Below, piece after piece: positions 33,544 to 41,279 of a DNA stretch of 64,000 bases. Source of the stretch: DASPWW01 sp963756745 (GTDB taxonomy: Bacteria > Actinomycetota > Thermoleophilia > Solirubrobacterales > 70-9); the NCBI GenBank assembly GCA_963756745.1, contig CAVWOU010000010.1:186001-250000 (forward strand). Direction: 5' to 3'. The notes under the pieces are model-generated. The model was given only the letters and a program-made list of their open reading frames with translations, did no database searches and was not told the DNA's origin. The stretch's first letter is position 1. The number at the start of each line of letters is the position of its first letter. The position numbers were made by a program, and so were the translations under genes.

Positions 33544-34059
33544 CTAGGGAGTGCCGCCTGTGGCGCCGGTGCCGCCTGTGGCGCCGGTGCCGCCTGTGTC
33601 GAGCTCCGAGATCTGCTTGCGCAGGTCGTCGATGTCATCCTGGACGACCGACAGCTCGTCCGCCCGCGAGCGCTGCTGCGTCCGGAGTCGCCTGATCTGA
33701 TCCTCGAGGTCGGTGACCGACTTGTTGATCGACCGCACGTCCTCCTGCGCCGCCTCTGCCGCCGTCTGCTCCACGCCGGTCAGCTCTTCGCGCAGGTTCT
33801 CGACGTCCGCGTCGGTGGCGGCGTCCCGCTCGACTTGAAGCGCGAGGAATATGCCGGCGCCACCCGCCGCCAGCGCGAGCGCCGCCAGCGCGGCACCTAT
33901 GTACGTGCGCACCCCGAGCTTGCGCTCGAGCTGCGCGATCCAGCTCCGCAGGCCGTCGATCCGCTGCTGCGGGTCGGCCGGCGCGGGCGGAGGCGGCGGT
34001 CCCGACGGGGGCGTCGGCGGCTTAGGTGGAGTGGGCGGTTTTGGCGGCTTGGCTTCCAT
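33544..34059 (-). CDS. Pro-rich membrane-anchored coiled-coil protein
   Basis: A 171-aa protein in four parts: a proline/lysine-rich cytoplasmic head (EAKPPKPPTPPKPPTPPSG), a short amphipathic helix, one TM helix (YIGAALAALALAAGGAGIFL), and an external coiled coil (residues ~85-155, with LTGVEQTAAEAAQEDVRSIN and VTDLEDQIRRLRTQQRSRAD). The tail is a GGTGAT repeat encoded by an 18-bp tandem repeat. The layout suggests a cell-envelope scaffold or signalling anchor. No family recognised; DUF-type actinobacterial proteins with the same layout exist. Confidence 0.65.
   Translation of the reverse strand: MEAKPPKPPTPPKPPTPPSGPPPPPAPADPQQRIDGLRSWIAQLERKLGVRTYIGAALAALALAAGGAGIFLALQVERDAATDADVENLREELTGVEQTAAEAAQEDVRSINKSVTDLEDQIRRLRTQQRSRADELSVVQDDIDDLRKQISELDTGGTGATGGTGATGGTP
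33551..33600. repeat. 18-bp tandem repeat in the tail of the coiled-coil gene
   Basis: The unit GCCGCCTGTGGCGCCGGT is present nearly three times. On the minus strand it encodes the GGTGAT repeats at the protein C-terminus. Copy number may vary between strains. Confidence 0.8.
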
Positions 34060-34082
34060 CGGCCGGCCAGACTAACTGGTGC

Positions 34083-34439
34083 TCAGGCCCCCTCGATGTG
34101 CCCGCCCTCGGGCTCGAGCGGCAGGCCCTGCTCCTCCCACGCTCGCAGGCCGCCCTCCATGTTGTGCGCGTCCCAGCCCGACTCGCGGAACGCGGCCGCG
34201 ACCATCTCCGAGCGGGAGCCGCCGCGGCACTGGAAGACCACCGGACGGTCCTTCTCGATCTCCTCGGCCCGCGCCGAGACCTCCTCTAACACGATCTGCC
34301 GCGCCCCCGGGGCGTGGCCAGCTTCCCACTCGGAGTCCTCGCGCACGTCGATCACCGCAGCCTCGCCGCGATCGAGCATCCCGGCGACCTGTCGTGCCGG
34401 GAGTGAGACCTGGGGATCGGCGGAGGTGTCGGCCTCCAT
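34083..34439 (-). CDS. Rhodanese-like sulfurtransferase domain protein
   Basis: A 118-aa single-domain rhodanese from ATG 34439 (MEADTSADPQVSLPARQVAG). VIDVREDSEWEAGHAPGARQ is the family entry motif, and the active-site cysteine C71 sits in VVFQCRGGSRSEMVA, a CRGGxRS loop typical of sulfurtransferases. DAHNMEGGLRAWEEQGLPL is the usual ending. It would carry sulfane sulfur in the cytosol. It diverges from the thiolase gene with ~70 bp between them; no link to it is evident. Confidence 0.88.
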   Translation of the reverse strand: MEADTSADPQVSLPARQVAGMLDRGEAAVIDVREDSEWEAGHAPGARQIVLEEVSARAEEIEKDRPVVFQCRGGSRSEMVAAAFRESGWDAHNMEGGLRAWEEQGLPLEPEGGHIEGA

Positions 34440-34509
34440 GGCGCAGAGGGTAGTCGCCGTCCGTAGCATTCGGGCCCCCCACAGCCCGGAACCGACCCAG
34501 GAGGTCGCT

Positions 34510-35673
34510 ATGCCCGAAGCAGTCATCGTCGACGTCGTGCGCACCCCGATAGGCCGTGCGTTCAAAGGCTCGCTCGCAGGGCTCCGCCCCGACGAGACCG
34601 GCGCCTTCCTCGTCGACCAGCTGCTGAATCGAAACCCGGACGTGCGGCCCGAGGACGTCGAGGAGCTGATGTGTGGGTGCGGGATGCCCCAGGGGCTGCA
34701 GGCGTTCAACATCGGGCGGATCATGGTCCTGCTGTCCGAGAAGCTCCCCGAGACCGTGAACGGGGTGACGATCTCACGCTACTGCGCCTCGAGCCTCGAG
34801 TCGATCCGCCAGGCGGCGAACTCGGTCGCCACCGGCCAGGGCGACACCTATATCGCCGCCGGGGTCGAGTGGGTGAGCCGCTACAACGAGCGCACCGAGC
34901 CGGCCGGTGAGGCGGACCAGAACGAGATGCTTCAGGGCAGGGACGGCCAGCCCGACGCGTACATCGAGATGGGACTCACCGCGGAGAACGTCGCCGAGCG
35001 CTACGAGGTCAGCCGGGCGGACATGGACAAGTACGCGCAGCGCTCGCAGGAGCTCGCCGTCGCGTCGCAGGAGTCGGGCTTCTTCGACCGCGAGATCGTC
35101 CCCGTGACGCTCCCCGACGGAACCGAGGTCGCCAAGGACGACGGCCCCCGCCCGAGCTCGACGCTCGAGAAGCTGTCTCAGCTCGAACCGGCGTTCAAGG
35201 AGGGCGGAAAGGTGACCGCTGGGAACTCATGCCCGCTCAACGACGGCGCCGCGGCGGCGCTCGTGATGTCCGCCGACCGGGCCAACGAGCTCGGGCTGAA
35301 GCCGCGCGCCCGGATCGTGACCGCGGCGACGCACGGCGTCGAGCCCGAGTTCATGGGCATCGGCCCGATCGGGGCGATCAAGAAGGTGCTCGATCGAGCC
35401 GAGATGAAGATCGACGACGTCGACGTCGTGGAGTTGAACGAGGCGTTCGCCGCCCAGGTGATCCCGATCATGGACGAGTGCGACATCCCGCTCGAAAAGC
35501 TCAACACTCACGGCGGGGCGATCGCGCTCGGTCACCCGTTCGGGATGACGGGAGCGCGGATCATGGCGACGCTGCTCAACGCGATGGAGACCGACGACCA
35601 CTCGGTCGGCCTCGAGACGATGTGCGTCGCCGGCGGCCAGGGCGAGGCGATGATCGTCGAGCGGTTGAACTGA
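34510..35673 (+). CDS. Acetyl-CoA C-acyltransferase (thiolase)
   Basis: A 387-aa thiolase from ATG 34510 (MPEAVIVDVVRTPIGRAFKG). The nucleophilic cysteine is C92 in ISRYCASSLESIRQA. The catalytic His lies in GGAIALGHPFGMTGARI and the second Cys in MCVAGGQGEAMIVERL. NEAFAAQV is also present. Length and motifs fit a degradative FadA-type 3-ketoacyl-CoA thiolase; acetoacetyl-CoA thiolase is the alternative. It is followed on the other strand by a PaaI-type thioesterase. Acyl-CoA dehydrogenase and crotonase genes occur elsewhere in the window, so beta-oxidation functions are scattered rather than in one operon. Confidence 0.93.
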   Translation: MPEAVIVDVVRTPIGRAFKGSLAGLRPDETGAFLVDQLLNRNPDVRPEDVEELMCGCGMPQGLQAFNIGRIMVLLSEKLPETVNGVTISRYCASSLESIRQAANSVATGQGDTYIAAGVEWVSRYNERTEPAGEADQNEMLQGRDGQPDAYIEMGLTAENVAERYEVSRADMDKYAQRSQELAVASQESGFFDREIVPVTLPDGTEVAKDDGPRPSSTLEKLSQLEPAFKEGGKVTAGNSCPLNDGAAAALVMSADRANELGLKPRARIVTAATHGVEPEFMGIGPIGAIKKVLDRAEMKIDDVDVVELNEAFAAQVIPIMDECDIPLEKLNTHGGAIALGHPFGMTGARIMATLLNAMETDDHSVGLETMCVAGGQGEAMIVERLN

Positions 35674-35712
35674 GCGCCGAGCTCGCAAGCGAGCTCGGCG
35701 GTTTCCGCCCGG

Positions 35713-36144
35713 CTAGCTCGAGAACACCCGGTACGTCACGAGGCCCTTCGCGACGGGTGAGCCGTCGCCGTCGGTGACATCGACCTCGAGGAACGAGATC
35801 GCCTTCCCGCGGCGGATCACGCGGGCGCGAGCGCGCAGGTCCGAGCCGCGCGCGGCGGCGAGCAGGCTCACCGAGAGGTCGACCGTCGTCCCGCCCGCGA
35901 GCGTGTCGCCCTCGGCGGCCGATACCGCCGCCGCGGCCGCCGCGGCGTCGATCAGCGAGCTGATCGCGCCGCCGTGGACGACGTCTCCCATCGTCGCAAG
36001 CTTGTCGTCGTAGGGGAGGCACAGCTCGGCCTCCCCCTCGCGCAGCGACTCGAGCCTGATGCCGAGATGCGAAGCGAACGGGGAGTTCTCGAGCCACCCG
36101 CGAACAAGCGCGACGGGGTCCGCAGCTGTGCCGTCCTCGCCCAC
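35713..36144 (-). CDS. PaaI-type hotdog thioesterase
   Basis: A 143-aa hotdog-fold protein from GTG 36144. Motifs are FASHLGIRLESLREGEAELC, the catalytic region GDVVHGGAISSLIDAAAAAA (HGG and the acidic residue on the long helix), VDLSVSLLAAARGSDLRARA and RGKAISFLEVDVTDGDG. It hydrolyses an acyl-CoA or acyl-thioester, possibly an aromatic or medium-chain one. It lies 5 bp after the alpha/beta hydrolase gene, so they are co-transcribed and probably under the divergent TetR. Confidence 0.85.
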   Translation of the reverse strand: MGEDGTAADPVALVRGWLENSPFASHLGIRLESLREGEAELCLPYDDKLATMGDVVHGGAISSLIDAAAAAAAVSAAEGDTLAGGTTVDLSVSLLAAARGSDLRARARVIRRGKAISFLEVDVTDGDGSPVAKGLVTYRVFSS

Positions 36145-36149
36145 GCCAC

Positions 36150-37040
36150 TTAGTCCGCCACGGCGGCGGGCTCGCGCACGAACCCCGCGATCAGCTCGGA
36201 CAGGCGCTCCGGGTTGTCCTCCATCGAAAACGTCCGCGCATCCTCCACGAGCTCGAACCGGGCCTTCGGCAGGTCGGCGGCCAGCCGCCGGCCGTCCGAC
36301 TGCGGGAACGCCTTGTCCTCGGCCGACCACGCAATCAGCGCCGGGCGGTCGAACTCGCCCAGCCGGTCCGCGGCGGCGACGGTCTGCGACGGGTCCGACC
36401 CGCGGATGAACCCTCGGGCATCGCGGCGGATCGCGGCGTCCGTGATCGAGGGGTAGAGGTAGGAATCCTCGGCCGCCCGGTCGATCGGGCGCTTCGTGAG
36501 CCACCCGAAGGCGATCGGCGTGCGGCGCGGCAATCCGAGGCGCATCGGCTGGAGCAGCGCCCACATCAGCCCCGGCACGATCGCCGCCGGCTTGAAGTAG
36601 GCGAACAGCTTCGGCGGGAAGTTCTCTCGGTAATCGCACGAGGTCAGCGCGAGTCGCCCAACGCGCTCGGGCCGGGTCGTGACGACGATCTGGGAGATCG
36701 CGCCGCCGGAGTCGTTTCCGACCAGCGTCACCTGGTCGAGGTCGAGCGCGTCGAGGGCATCGGCGACAAGCGTCGCCGCCGCCGGTGCTCCGGCGGGGGC
36801 GCCCTCGGGCATCGCGAGCTCGTGCGACCCGAGCGGCATGTCGAGTGCCACGCAGCGGAAGTCGGGCGCGAGGCGCGGAACGACCTTGCGCCACAGGTTC
36901 GCGTTCACGAGTAGGCCGTGAACGAACACGATCGCGGGGCCCGAACCGCGCTCGAAGACGCGCAGGGGGCCGCCGGGCAGGTCGAGCTCACGTGGCTCGC
37001 CGAGTGCCGGGTCGCGCCAGAAGGTCCTCGTTTCGGTCAT
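36150..37040 (-). CDS. Alpha/beta hydrolase with aspartate nucleophile (haloalkane dehalogenase-like)
   Basis: A 296-aa hydrolase from ATG 37040. AIVFVHGLLVNANLWRKVVP carries the HG oxyanion segment, and TLVGNDSGGAISQIVV is the nucleophile elbow with Asp rather than Ser in the G-x-Nu-x-G position. That is the pattern of haloalkane dehalogenases and epoxide hydrolases. PALIAWSAEDKAFPQSDGRR carries a candidate acid, and the base His is not obvious at the C-terminus (FSMEDNPERLSELI), which is odd for this class. It is divergent from a TetR gene with two operator-like palindromes between them, so it is likely induced by a small hydrophobic compound. Confidence 0.85.
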   Translation of the reverse strand: MTETRTFWRDPALGEPRELDLPGGPLRVFERGSGPAIVFVHGLLVNANLWRKVVPRLAPDFRCVALDMPLGSHELAMPEGAPAGAPAAATLVADALDALDLDQVTLVGNDSGGAISQIVVTTRPERVGRLALTSCDYRENFPPKLFAYFKPAAIVPGLMWALLQPMRLGLPRRTPIAFGWLTKRPIDRAAEDSYLYPSITDAAIRRDARGFIRGSDPSQTVAAADRLGEFDRPALIAWSAEDKAFPQSDGRRLAADLPKARFELVEDARTFSMEDNPERLSELIAGFVREPAAVAD

Positions 37041-37057
37041 CTCGTGCTCCTCTGTTT

Positions 37058-37107
37058 ACATGCAGCTTGTATGTATCGGGTGGGAGCGTAACATACATCC
37101 TGTATGT
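37058..37107. promoter_or_regulatory. Twin TetR operator palindromes
   Basis: ACATACA-TCC-TGTATGT (37091-37107) is a perfect 7-bp inverted repeat, and ACATGCA-GCT-TGTATGT (37058-37074) is the same 17-bp site with one mismatch. Their centres are 33 bp apart, about three helical turns, on the same face of the DNA. They lie between the divergent hydrolase and TetR starts and can control both. Confidence 0.85.
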
Positions 37108-37123
37108 ATGCGGAGGGAGCAGA

Positions 37124-37723
37124 GTGAGCCGCCAGGCGGAGCGCTCCGACGCGACTCGGGCGAGGCTCGTGCGCGCCGCTCGCGGGCCGTTCGCGAAGCG
37201 CGGCTACGCCGCCGTCGGCACCGAGGAGATCGTGCGGCGCGCGAAGGTGACGCGCGGCGCGCTGTACCACCACTTCGAGGACAAGCGCGACCTGTTCCGG
37301 GCCGTGCACGAGCAGATCGAGGCCGAGGTCACGAACGCGATCGCCGCCGATCTCGCCGGCGCCGGGGCCGACGATCCGGTCGAGGCGCTGACGAGGGCGG
37401 TGCGTGCGTTCCTCGACGCGTGCACGAGGCCGGAGATCGCGCGGATCACGCTGCTCGAGGCCCCCTCGGTGCTGGGTTGGGAGGAGTGGCGAAGGATCGA
37501 TGAGCAGTACGGCCTCGGCCTCACGATCGCCGGCCTGACGGCTGGGATGGAGGCCGGTCGCCTCCGCCGCCAGCCGGTGCGTCCGCTCGCGCACCTGCTG
37601 CTCGCGGCGCTGGGGGAGGCGGGGATGGTGATCGCCAACGCCGAGGACGCGAGGGTCGCCAGGGCGGAGGTCGAGCCGGCGCTCCTGTCGCTCCTCGAGG
37701 GGCTCCAGGAGCCCCGCGCGTGA
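37124..37723 (+). CDS. TetR-family transcriptional regulator
   Basis: A 199-aa repressor; GTG 37124 follows GGAGGGAGC. The N-terminal DNA-binding domain is RLVRAARGPFAKRGYAAVGT, then EEIVRRAKVTRGALYHHFED and KRDLFRAVHEQIEAEV, the standard TetR helix-turn-helix. The C-terminal ligand domain contains RPEIARITLLEAPSVLGWEE and ends in EVEPALLSLLEGLQEPRA. The two matching palindromes just upstream suggest it represses itself and the hydrolase/thioesterase operon until an effector binds. Confidence 0.93.
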   Translation: MSRQAERSDATRARLVRAARGPFAKRGYAAVGTEEIVRRAKVTRGALYHHFEDKRDLFRAVHEQIEAEVTNAIAADLAGAGADDPVEALTRAVRAFLDACTRPEIARITLLEAPSVLGWEEWRRIDEQYGLGLTIAGLTAGMEAGRLRRQPVRPLAHLLLAALGEAGMVIANAEDARVARAEVEPALLSLLEGLQEPRA

Positions 37724-37753
37724 GAGAGGCCCACCCATCCGGGCGGGCCTCTC
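37724..37753. terminator. Bidirectional terminator between TetR and the ABC-2 permease
   Basis: GAGAGGCCCACCC-ATCC-GGGCGGGCCTCTC forms a 13-bp stem with a single A/C mismatch and a four-base loop. It starts right after the TetR stop and precedes the end of the convergent ABC-2 permease gene. Confidence 0.75.
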
Positions 37754-37775
37754 GGGGACCGACGAAAGCGTGGGT

Positions 37776-38552
37776 CTAGCCCGCGGCCTCGGCGCGGCGC
37801 AGCCCCCCGACCGCCCACAGGAAGAGGACGGCGGCGAGCGCCGCGGCGGCGGCGAATGCGAGCGCGACGTGGAAGGGATCGCCTGCCATCAGGCTGCGCC
37901 CTGACTCGATGATCGCGGTCATCGGGTTGAACTCGGAGACGGTCGCGATCCACCCGCCGAGCAGGTCGCGCGGGACGTAGACCGGTGCGGTCATCAGGAT
38001 CAGGAACACGGGGAGCTGCATCGCGGGGGCCGCCTGAAGGGTTCGCATTCGGGTCATCATCCCTGCGGCGAACAGGAAGAACGCGATGTTGATGATCAAC
38101 GCGAGGCCGATCAGCCCCGTCAGGTCGACGGCCCCGCCGTCGACCTTCAACCCGGTCGCCAGCGCAATTCCGAACACCAGCGCCCACACGAACACGGTCC
38201 GGATCAGCGCCGCCACCCCGAACCCGGCGATCACGGCCGAGCGGTCCCGCGCCGCAAGGAAAAGGCGGCGCGTGAAGCCCGAGTCGAAGTCCGCGGCGAT
38301 CGAGAAGCCGATGAACACGCCGCCGAACGCGGCCGACTGGAGCAGCACGAACACGAACTGAAAGGCGTTGTAGTCGTAGTAGTCGAACCCGGGCAGGCCG
38401 GCGACCGCCGACAGCCCGCCCGCGAATGCCATGTAGAAGAACAGCGGGAAGATCAAGGCCGGCAGCAGTAGCGCCGGGCTGCGAATCGCCGAGTGGATGT
38501 TGCGCCACGCCACGGTGCGCACCACCGCGAGGTAGCGCGATCGCGGGCTCAC
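37776..38552 (-). CDS. ABC-2 type exporter permease 2
   Basis: A 258-aa permease from GTG 38552, overlapping the previous stop by 4 nt (GTGA). Six hydrophobic segments in the DrrB/ABC-2 layout: ALLLPALIFPLFFYMAFAGG, FQFVFVLLQSAAFGGVFIGF, SIAADFDSGFTRRLFLAARD (the cytoplasmic coupling helix), VDLTGLIGLALIINIAFFLF and QLPVFLILMTAPVYVPRDLL. It partners with the permease and ATPase upstream to form a heteromeric exporter, likely for drugs or lipids. Confidence 0.88.
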   Translation of the reverse strand: MSPRSRYLAVVRTVAWRNIHSAIRSPALLLPALIFPLFFYMAFAGGLSAVAGLPGFDYYDYNAFQFVFVLLQSAAFGGVFIGFSIAADFDSGFTRRLFLAARDRSAVIAGFGVAALIRTVFVWALVFGIALATGLKVDGGAVDLTGLIGLALIINIAFFLFAAGMMTRMRTLQAAPAMQLPVFLILMTAPVYVPRDLLGGWIATVSEFNPMTAIIESGRSLMAGDPFHVALAFAAAAALAAVLFLWAVGGLRRAEAAG

Positions 38553-39343
38553 GTCCGCACCAGCCTCTCGCGGAGCGCCGCGGTTGAAGCGGCGAGGCCA
38601 CCGACGAAAATCGCGAGCGCGACGCCGAACCCGAGCGCCAGTGCCTCCGCGTCCCAGCCGATGATGATCAGGCTTCGCAGCCCCTCGATCAAGTAGCTGA
38701 CAGGGTTGATCGTGGCCACCGTCTGGAACCAGTCCTGCGCGATCAGGTCACGGGGGAGCGCCGCCGAGCTGAGGAACAGGAGGATGAACATGAGCGGGAA
38801 CAGTCCCTGGACTCCCTCGCCGGACCCGGTCCGCAGGCCAACGAACAGCCCGATCGTGCCGAACGCGGCGCAAATCAGGAGCGAGAGCACGAACAGAACG
38901 AGCGCGCCCGCGACGCCTGACGCGATCTCGACCCCCGCGGCGAGGCCGACGCCGAGGAACGCCACCGCCTGGAGGGTGCCGATCAGCAGCACCCCGGTGA
39001 GCTGGCCGGCGAGCAGCGAGGGGCCGCGCATCGGGGTAAGCGACAGACGATTGAAGAATCCCGTGCCGATGTCCTCGGCGATGTTGGTCCCGGCGGTGTT
39101 CGTCGCGAAGATCGCGCCCTGCATGAATGGGAACGCGAGCGCGAACGCCACGTAGGTGTCGGCCGGGAAGCCGGGGATGCTCGTCGCGGAGTCGAGCCCG
39201 GAGGCGTTGATCGCGAGCAGGAACAGCGGGAAGACGAGCGGCGGGACGATGATGATCGGCTGGCGGGCGGTGCGCACGACCGATCGCCAGGCGAGATAGA
39301 GCGCCTGCCGGGCGAGAGGGCGTGTCGTCGCGACTGTGGACAA
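38549..39343 (-). CDS. ABC-2 type exporter permease 1
   Basis: A 264-aa permease. I place the start at TTG 39343 (LSTVATTRPLARQALYLAWR), 4 bp after the ATPase stop; upstream in-frame sequence is only the antisense-type shadow of the ATPase. Typical ABC-2 pieces are RQPIIIVPPLVFPLFLLAIN, FPFMQGAIFATNTAGTNIAE, DIGTGFFNRLSLTPMRGPSL, LLFLSSAALPRDLIAQDWF and NPVSYLIEGLRSLIIIGWDA. It forms the membrane channel with permease 2. Confidence 0.87.
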   Translation of the reverse strand: MSTVATTRPLARQALYLAWRSVVRTARQPIIIVPPLVFPLFLLAINASGLDSATSIPGFPADTYVAFALAFPFMQGAIFATNTAGTNIAEDIGTGFFNRLSLTPMRGPSLLAGQLTGVLLIGTLQAVAFLGVGLAAGVEIASGVAGALVLFVLSLLICAAFGTIGLFVGLRTGSGEGVQGLFPLMFILLFLSSAALPRDLIAQDWFQTVATINPVSYLIEGLRSLIIIGWDAEALALGFGVALAIFVGGLAASTAALRERLVRT

Positions 39344-39347
39344 GTTC

Positions 39348-40409
39348 CTACGCCTCGGCCGGCGCGAGCTCGCCGTGTGGGGCGATCGTCTCCTCGACCT
39401 CGTCGTCGCCGGCGCCCTCGAGCCGCCGACCCGTCTTCTGGAGGAAAACGTCGTCGAGGCTTGGTGCGTGGAGCTCGAGGTTCTGAATCCGAAGGCTCTC
39501 GGCGTCGAGCGCACGCACGACGTCGGCGAGCTCCTGGGTGCCGTCGGCGAGCCTCACGGCGACCTCGCCGGGCGGGGCGGGGGTGCGCTCGCCGAACCGC
39601 GCCAGCACGGCACCGACCCGCTCGCCCTCGGCATCGTTCGCCGCCGCGGCCTGGACGGTCGGGCGCCCGATCTCGGCCTTGAGGGACTCCGGCGTGCCCT
39701 CGGCCACGATCCGGCCGAGGTCGATGATCCCGACCCGGTGGGCAAGCGAGTCCGCCTCCTCGAGGTACTGCGTGGTGAGGAACACGGTCACGCCGTGCTG
39801 GCCGGACAGGCGTGCGACCTCGTCCCACATCGCCGCGCGGCTCTGGACGTCGAGGCCTGTGGTCGGCTCGTCGAGGAACAGGATGCGCGGCTCGTGGACG
39901 AGCGCGAGTGCGAGGTCGAGTCGGCGCTTCATCCCGCCCGAGTACCCGCCGACCCGACGGTCGGCGGCCTCGGCGAGCCCGACGCGCTCGAGGAGGTCGT
40001 CCCCGCGCCGCTTGATCTCGGCGGGGCCGAGCCCGTGAAGGCCGCCCTGGAGCTTCATGTGCTCGCGACCGGTGAGCAAGGGGTCGAGCGCGGCATCCTG
40101 GAGCGCGACGCCAATCGCGTCACGCACGGCCGGGCCCTCGCGGATGATGTCGTGCCCGGCGACCCGCGCGGAGCCCGCGGTGGGCGGCAAGAGCGTCGTC
40201 AGCATGTGGACGGTCGTCGACTTCCCGGCGCCGTTGGGGCCCAGAAAGCCGTAGATCTCGCCGGGTGAGACGCTTAAATCGATCCCGTCAACTGCGCGCG
40301 GCCCCTTCTTGAACTCTCGCACGAGGCCTTCGACCTCGATTCCGTTGCCTGTCGAGTCGCCGCTCGGGCCGTCGCCGTTCTGGAGCGCGAAGCGGTCTGT
40401 CGTTGCCAT
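39348..40409 (-). CDS. ABC exporter ATPase, DrrA family
   Basis: A 353-aa ATPase. Walker A FLGPNGAGKSTTVHMLTTLL, Q-loop ALQDAALDPLLTGREH, signature VGGYSGGMKRRLDLALALV, Walker B ILFLDEPTTGLDVQSRAAMW and H-loop VFLTTQYLEEADSLAHRVG. The long C-terminal domain with ELHAPSLDDVFLQKTGRRLE is typical of DrrA/daunorubicin-resistance ATPases. It is the first gene of the three-gene exporter operon and is divergent from a MarR gene, which probably controls it. Confidence 0.93.
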   Translation of the reverse strand: MATTDRFALQNGDGPSGDSTGNGIEVEGLVREFKKGPRAVDGIDLSVSPGEIYGFLGPNGAGKSTTVHMLTTLLPPTAGSARVAGHDIIREGPAVRDAIGVALQDAALDPLLTGREHMKLQGGLHGLGPAEIKRRGDDLLERVGLAEAADRRVGGYSGGMKRRLDLALALVHEPRILFLDEPTTGLDVQSRAAMWDEVARLSGQHGVTVFLTTQYLEEADSLAHRVGIIDLGRIVAEGTPESLKAEIGRPTVQAAAANDAEGERVGAVLARFGERTPAPPGEVAVRLADGTQELADVVRALDAESLRIQNLELHAPSLDDVFLQKTGRRLEGAGDDEVEETIAPHGELAPAEA

Positions 40410-40515
40410 GGAGCCTCCGTCGTGCCTCTCTGATCCGGTTGAGGTAGTCGATCTCAGATGCCCTAGATAGTTTAGTTAGTCAACTGTCGATACGGTAGAG
40501 TATCATCCTCCTCAA
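40410..40515. promoter_or_regulatory. Divergent control region of the ABC-2 exporter and MarR genes
   Basis: This 106-bp gap is the most AT-rich stretch nearby. Its central part (40460-40504) holds a GATAC-GGTAGA-GTATC inverted repeat (40489-40504) and a TTGACT -35-like box on the minus strand (within GACAGTTGACTAAC). It is the expected binding place of the MarR protein. The exact operator is uncertain. Confidence 0.5.
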
Positions 40516-41037
40516 ATGAACGCGCCCCCATCCGCGCAAGCAGCCAAGGACGTCGGGGAGACCTCGCAGCGACGACCGTCGCTGGCCGAGGCGCTCGACA
40601 TCGCCGAGTACGCCTCGGGCACCGCCGGCGAGGCCTGGGCCCTGCTTGCCAGGGTCCTGTTCCTGCACGGCAAGCCCCGCTTCCCGGCGATCGCTCAGGA
40701 GCTCGGGCTTCACCCGGGCCAGGCGATCGTGGTGCGACTGCTCGCCGAGCCGCGCCCGATGGGGGAGCTCGCCGAGGCGATGCACTGCGACAACTCGAAC
40801 ATAACCGGGATCGTCGATCGCCTCGAGGAGCGCGGTCTCGTCGAGCGCCAGCCGGCCGACTACGACCGCCGCGTGAAGCTGATCGCGCTGACCCCGGACG
40901 GCACGCGCCTCCGGGAAGAGCTCAACACGCGGGTCGCCGAGCCGCCCGAGGCATTGACGAGGCTCTCGGCGGAGGACCAGCGGACGCTGCGCGACATCCT
41001 GAGGCGCGCGGTCGCGGAGCCCGAAGCCACGCGTTGA
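40516..41037 (+). CDS. MarR-family regulator 1
   Basis: A 173-aa winged-helix regulator from ATG 40516. GQAIVVRLLAEPRPMGELAE, then AMHCDNSNITGIVDRLEERG is the recognition helix, and LVERQPADYDRRVKLIALTP is the wing with the DRR motif. RPMGELAEAMHCDNSN includes a lone cysteine that could be redox-sensitive, which is speculation. It is divergent from the ABC-2 exporter operon and is its probable local regulator. Its own mRNA may be nearly leaderless; no good ribosome site is seen. Confidence 0.9.
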   Translation: MNAPPSAQAAKDVGETSQRRPSLAEALDIAEYASGTAGEAWALLARVLFLHGKPRFPAIAQELGLHPGQAIVVRLLAEPRPMGELAEAMHCDNSNITGIVDRLEERGLVERQPADYDRRVKLIALTPDGTRLREELNTRVAEPPEALTRLSAEDQRTLRDILRRAVAEPEATR

Positions 41038-41080
41038 GGGGCGCGAGCTCCGAGCGGCAAGACGAAGTAGCAGTCCCTAG

Positions 41081-41121
41081 TCCTCGAACAGCGCGTAGCC
41101 GTACTCGCCGCGCTTGTACGC
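41081..41121 (-). repeat. 41-bp direct repeat, left copy (3' end of an acyl-CoA dehydrogenase gene)
   Basis: Identical over 41 bases to 46143-46183 and in the same orientation. It encodes the C-terminal AYKRGEYGYALFE of the acyl-CoA dehydrogenase. The last codon and stop differ between copies (GAC TAG here, GAT TGA in the full gene), so this is a diverged relative, not a simple copy. Confidence 0.9.
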
Positions 41122-41251
41122 GTTGGACGGACCTTGAGAGAGACGCCGCGGAGCGCGCGGGGGCTACCAGCCGTCACCTTTCGGACCTCTCGTTCGTTTA
41201 AGAACGAGGGCCATGTGACCAGTCTCACACTTCATTGATCATGGTAGAAGA

Positions 41252-41279
41252 TTGACAGGCACCAATCATTTGCTAGGGT
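41252..41279 (+). promoter_or_regulatory. Sigma-70-type promoter
   Basis: TTGACA (41252-41257), a 16-base spacer and TAGGGT (41274-41279), in locally AT-rich DNA. It would drive the short plus-strand stub that starts near 41382. Confidence 0.5.

Noticed and set aside
33551..33600. Possible CRISPR-like repeat
   Set aside because: The 18-bp units are tandem without spacers and encode a GGTGAT peptide tail.
40860..41228. 122-aa minus-strand frame opposite the end of MarR 1
   Set aside because: Shadow frame; the meaningful minus-strand signal there is the acyl-CoA dehydrogenase fragment in a different frame.
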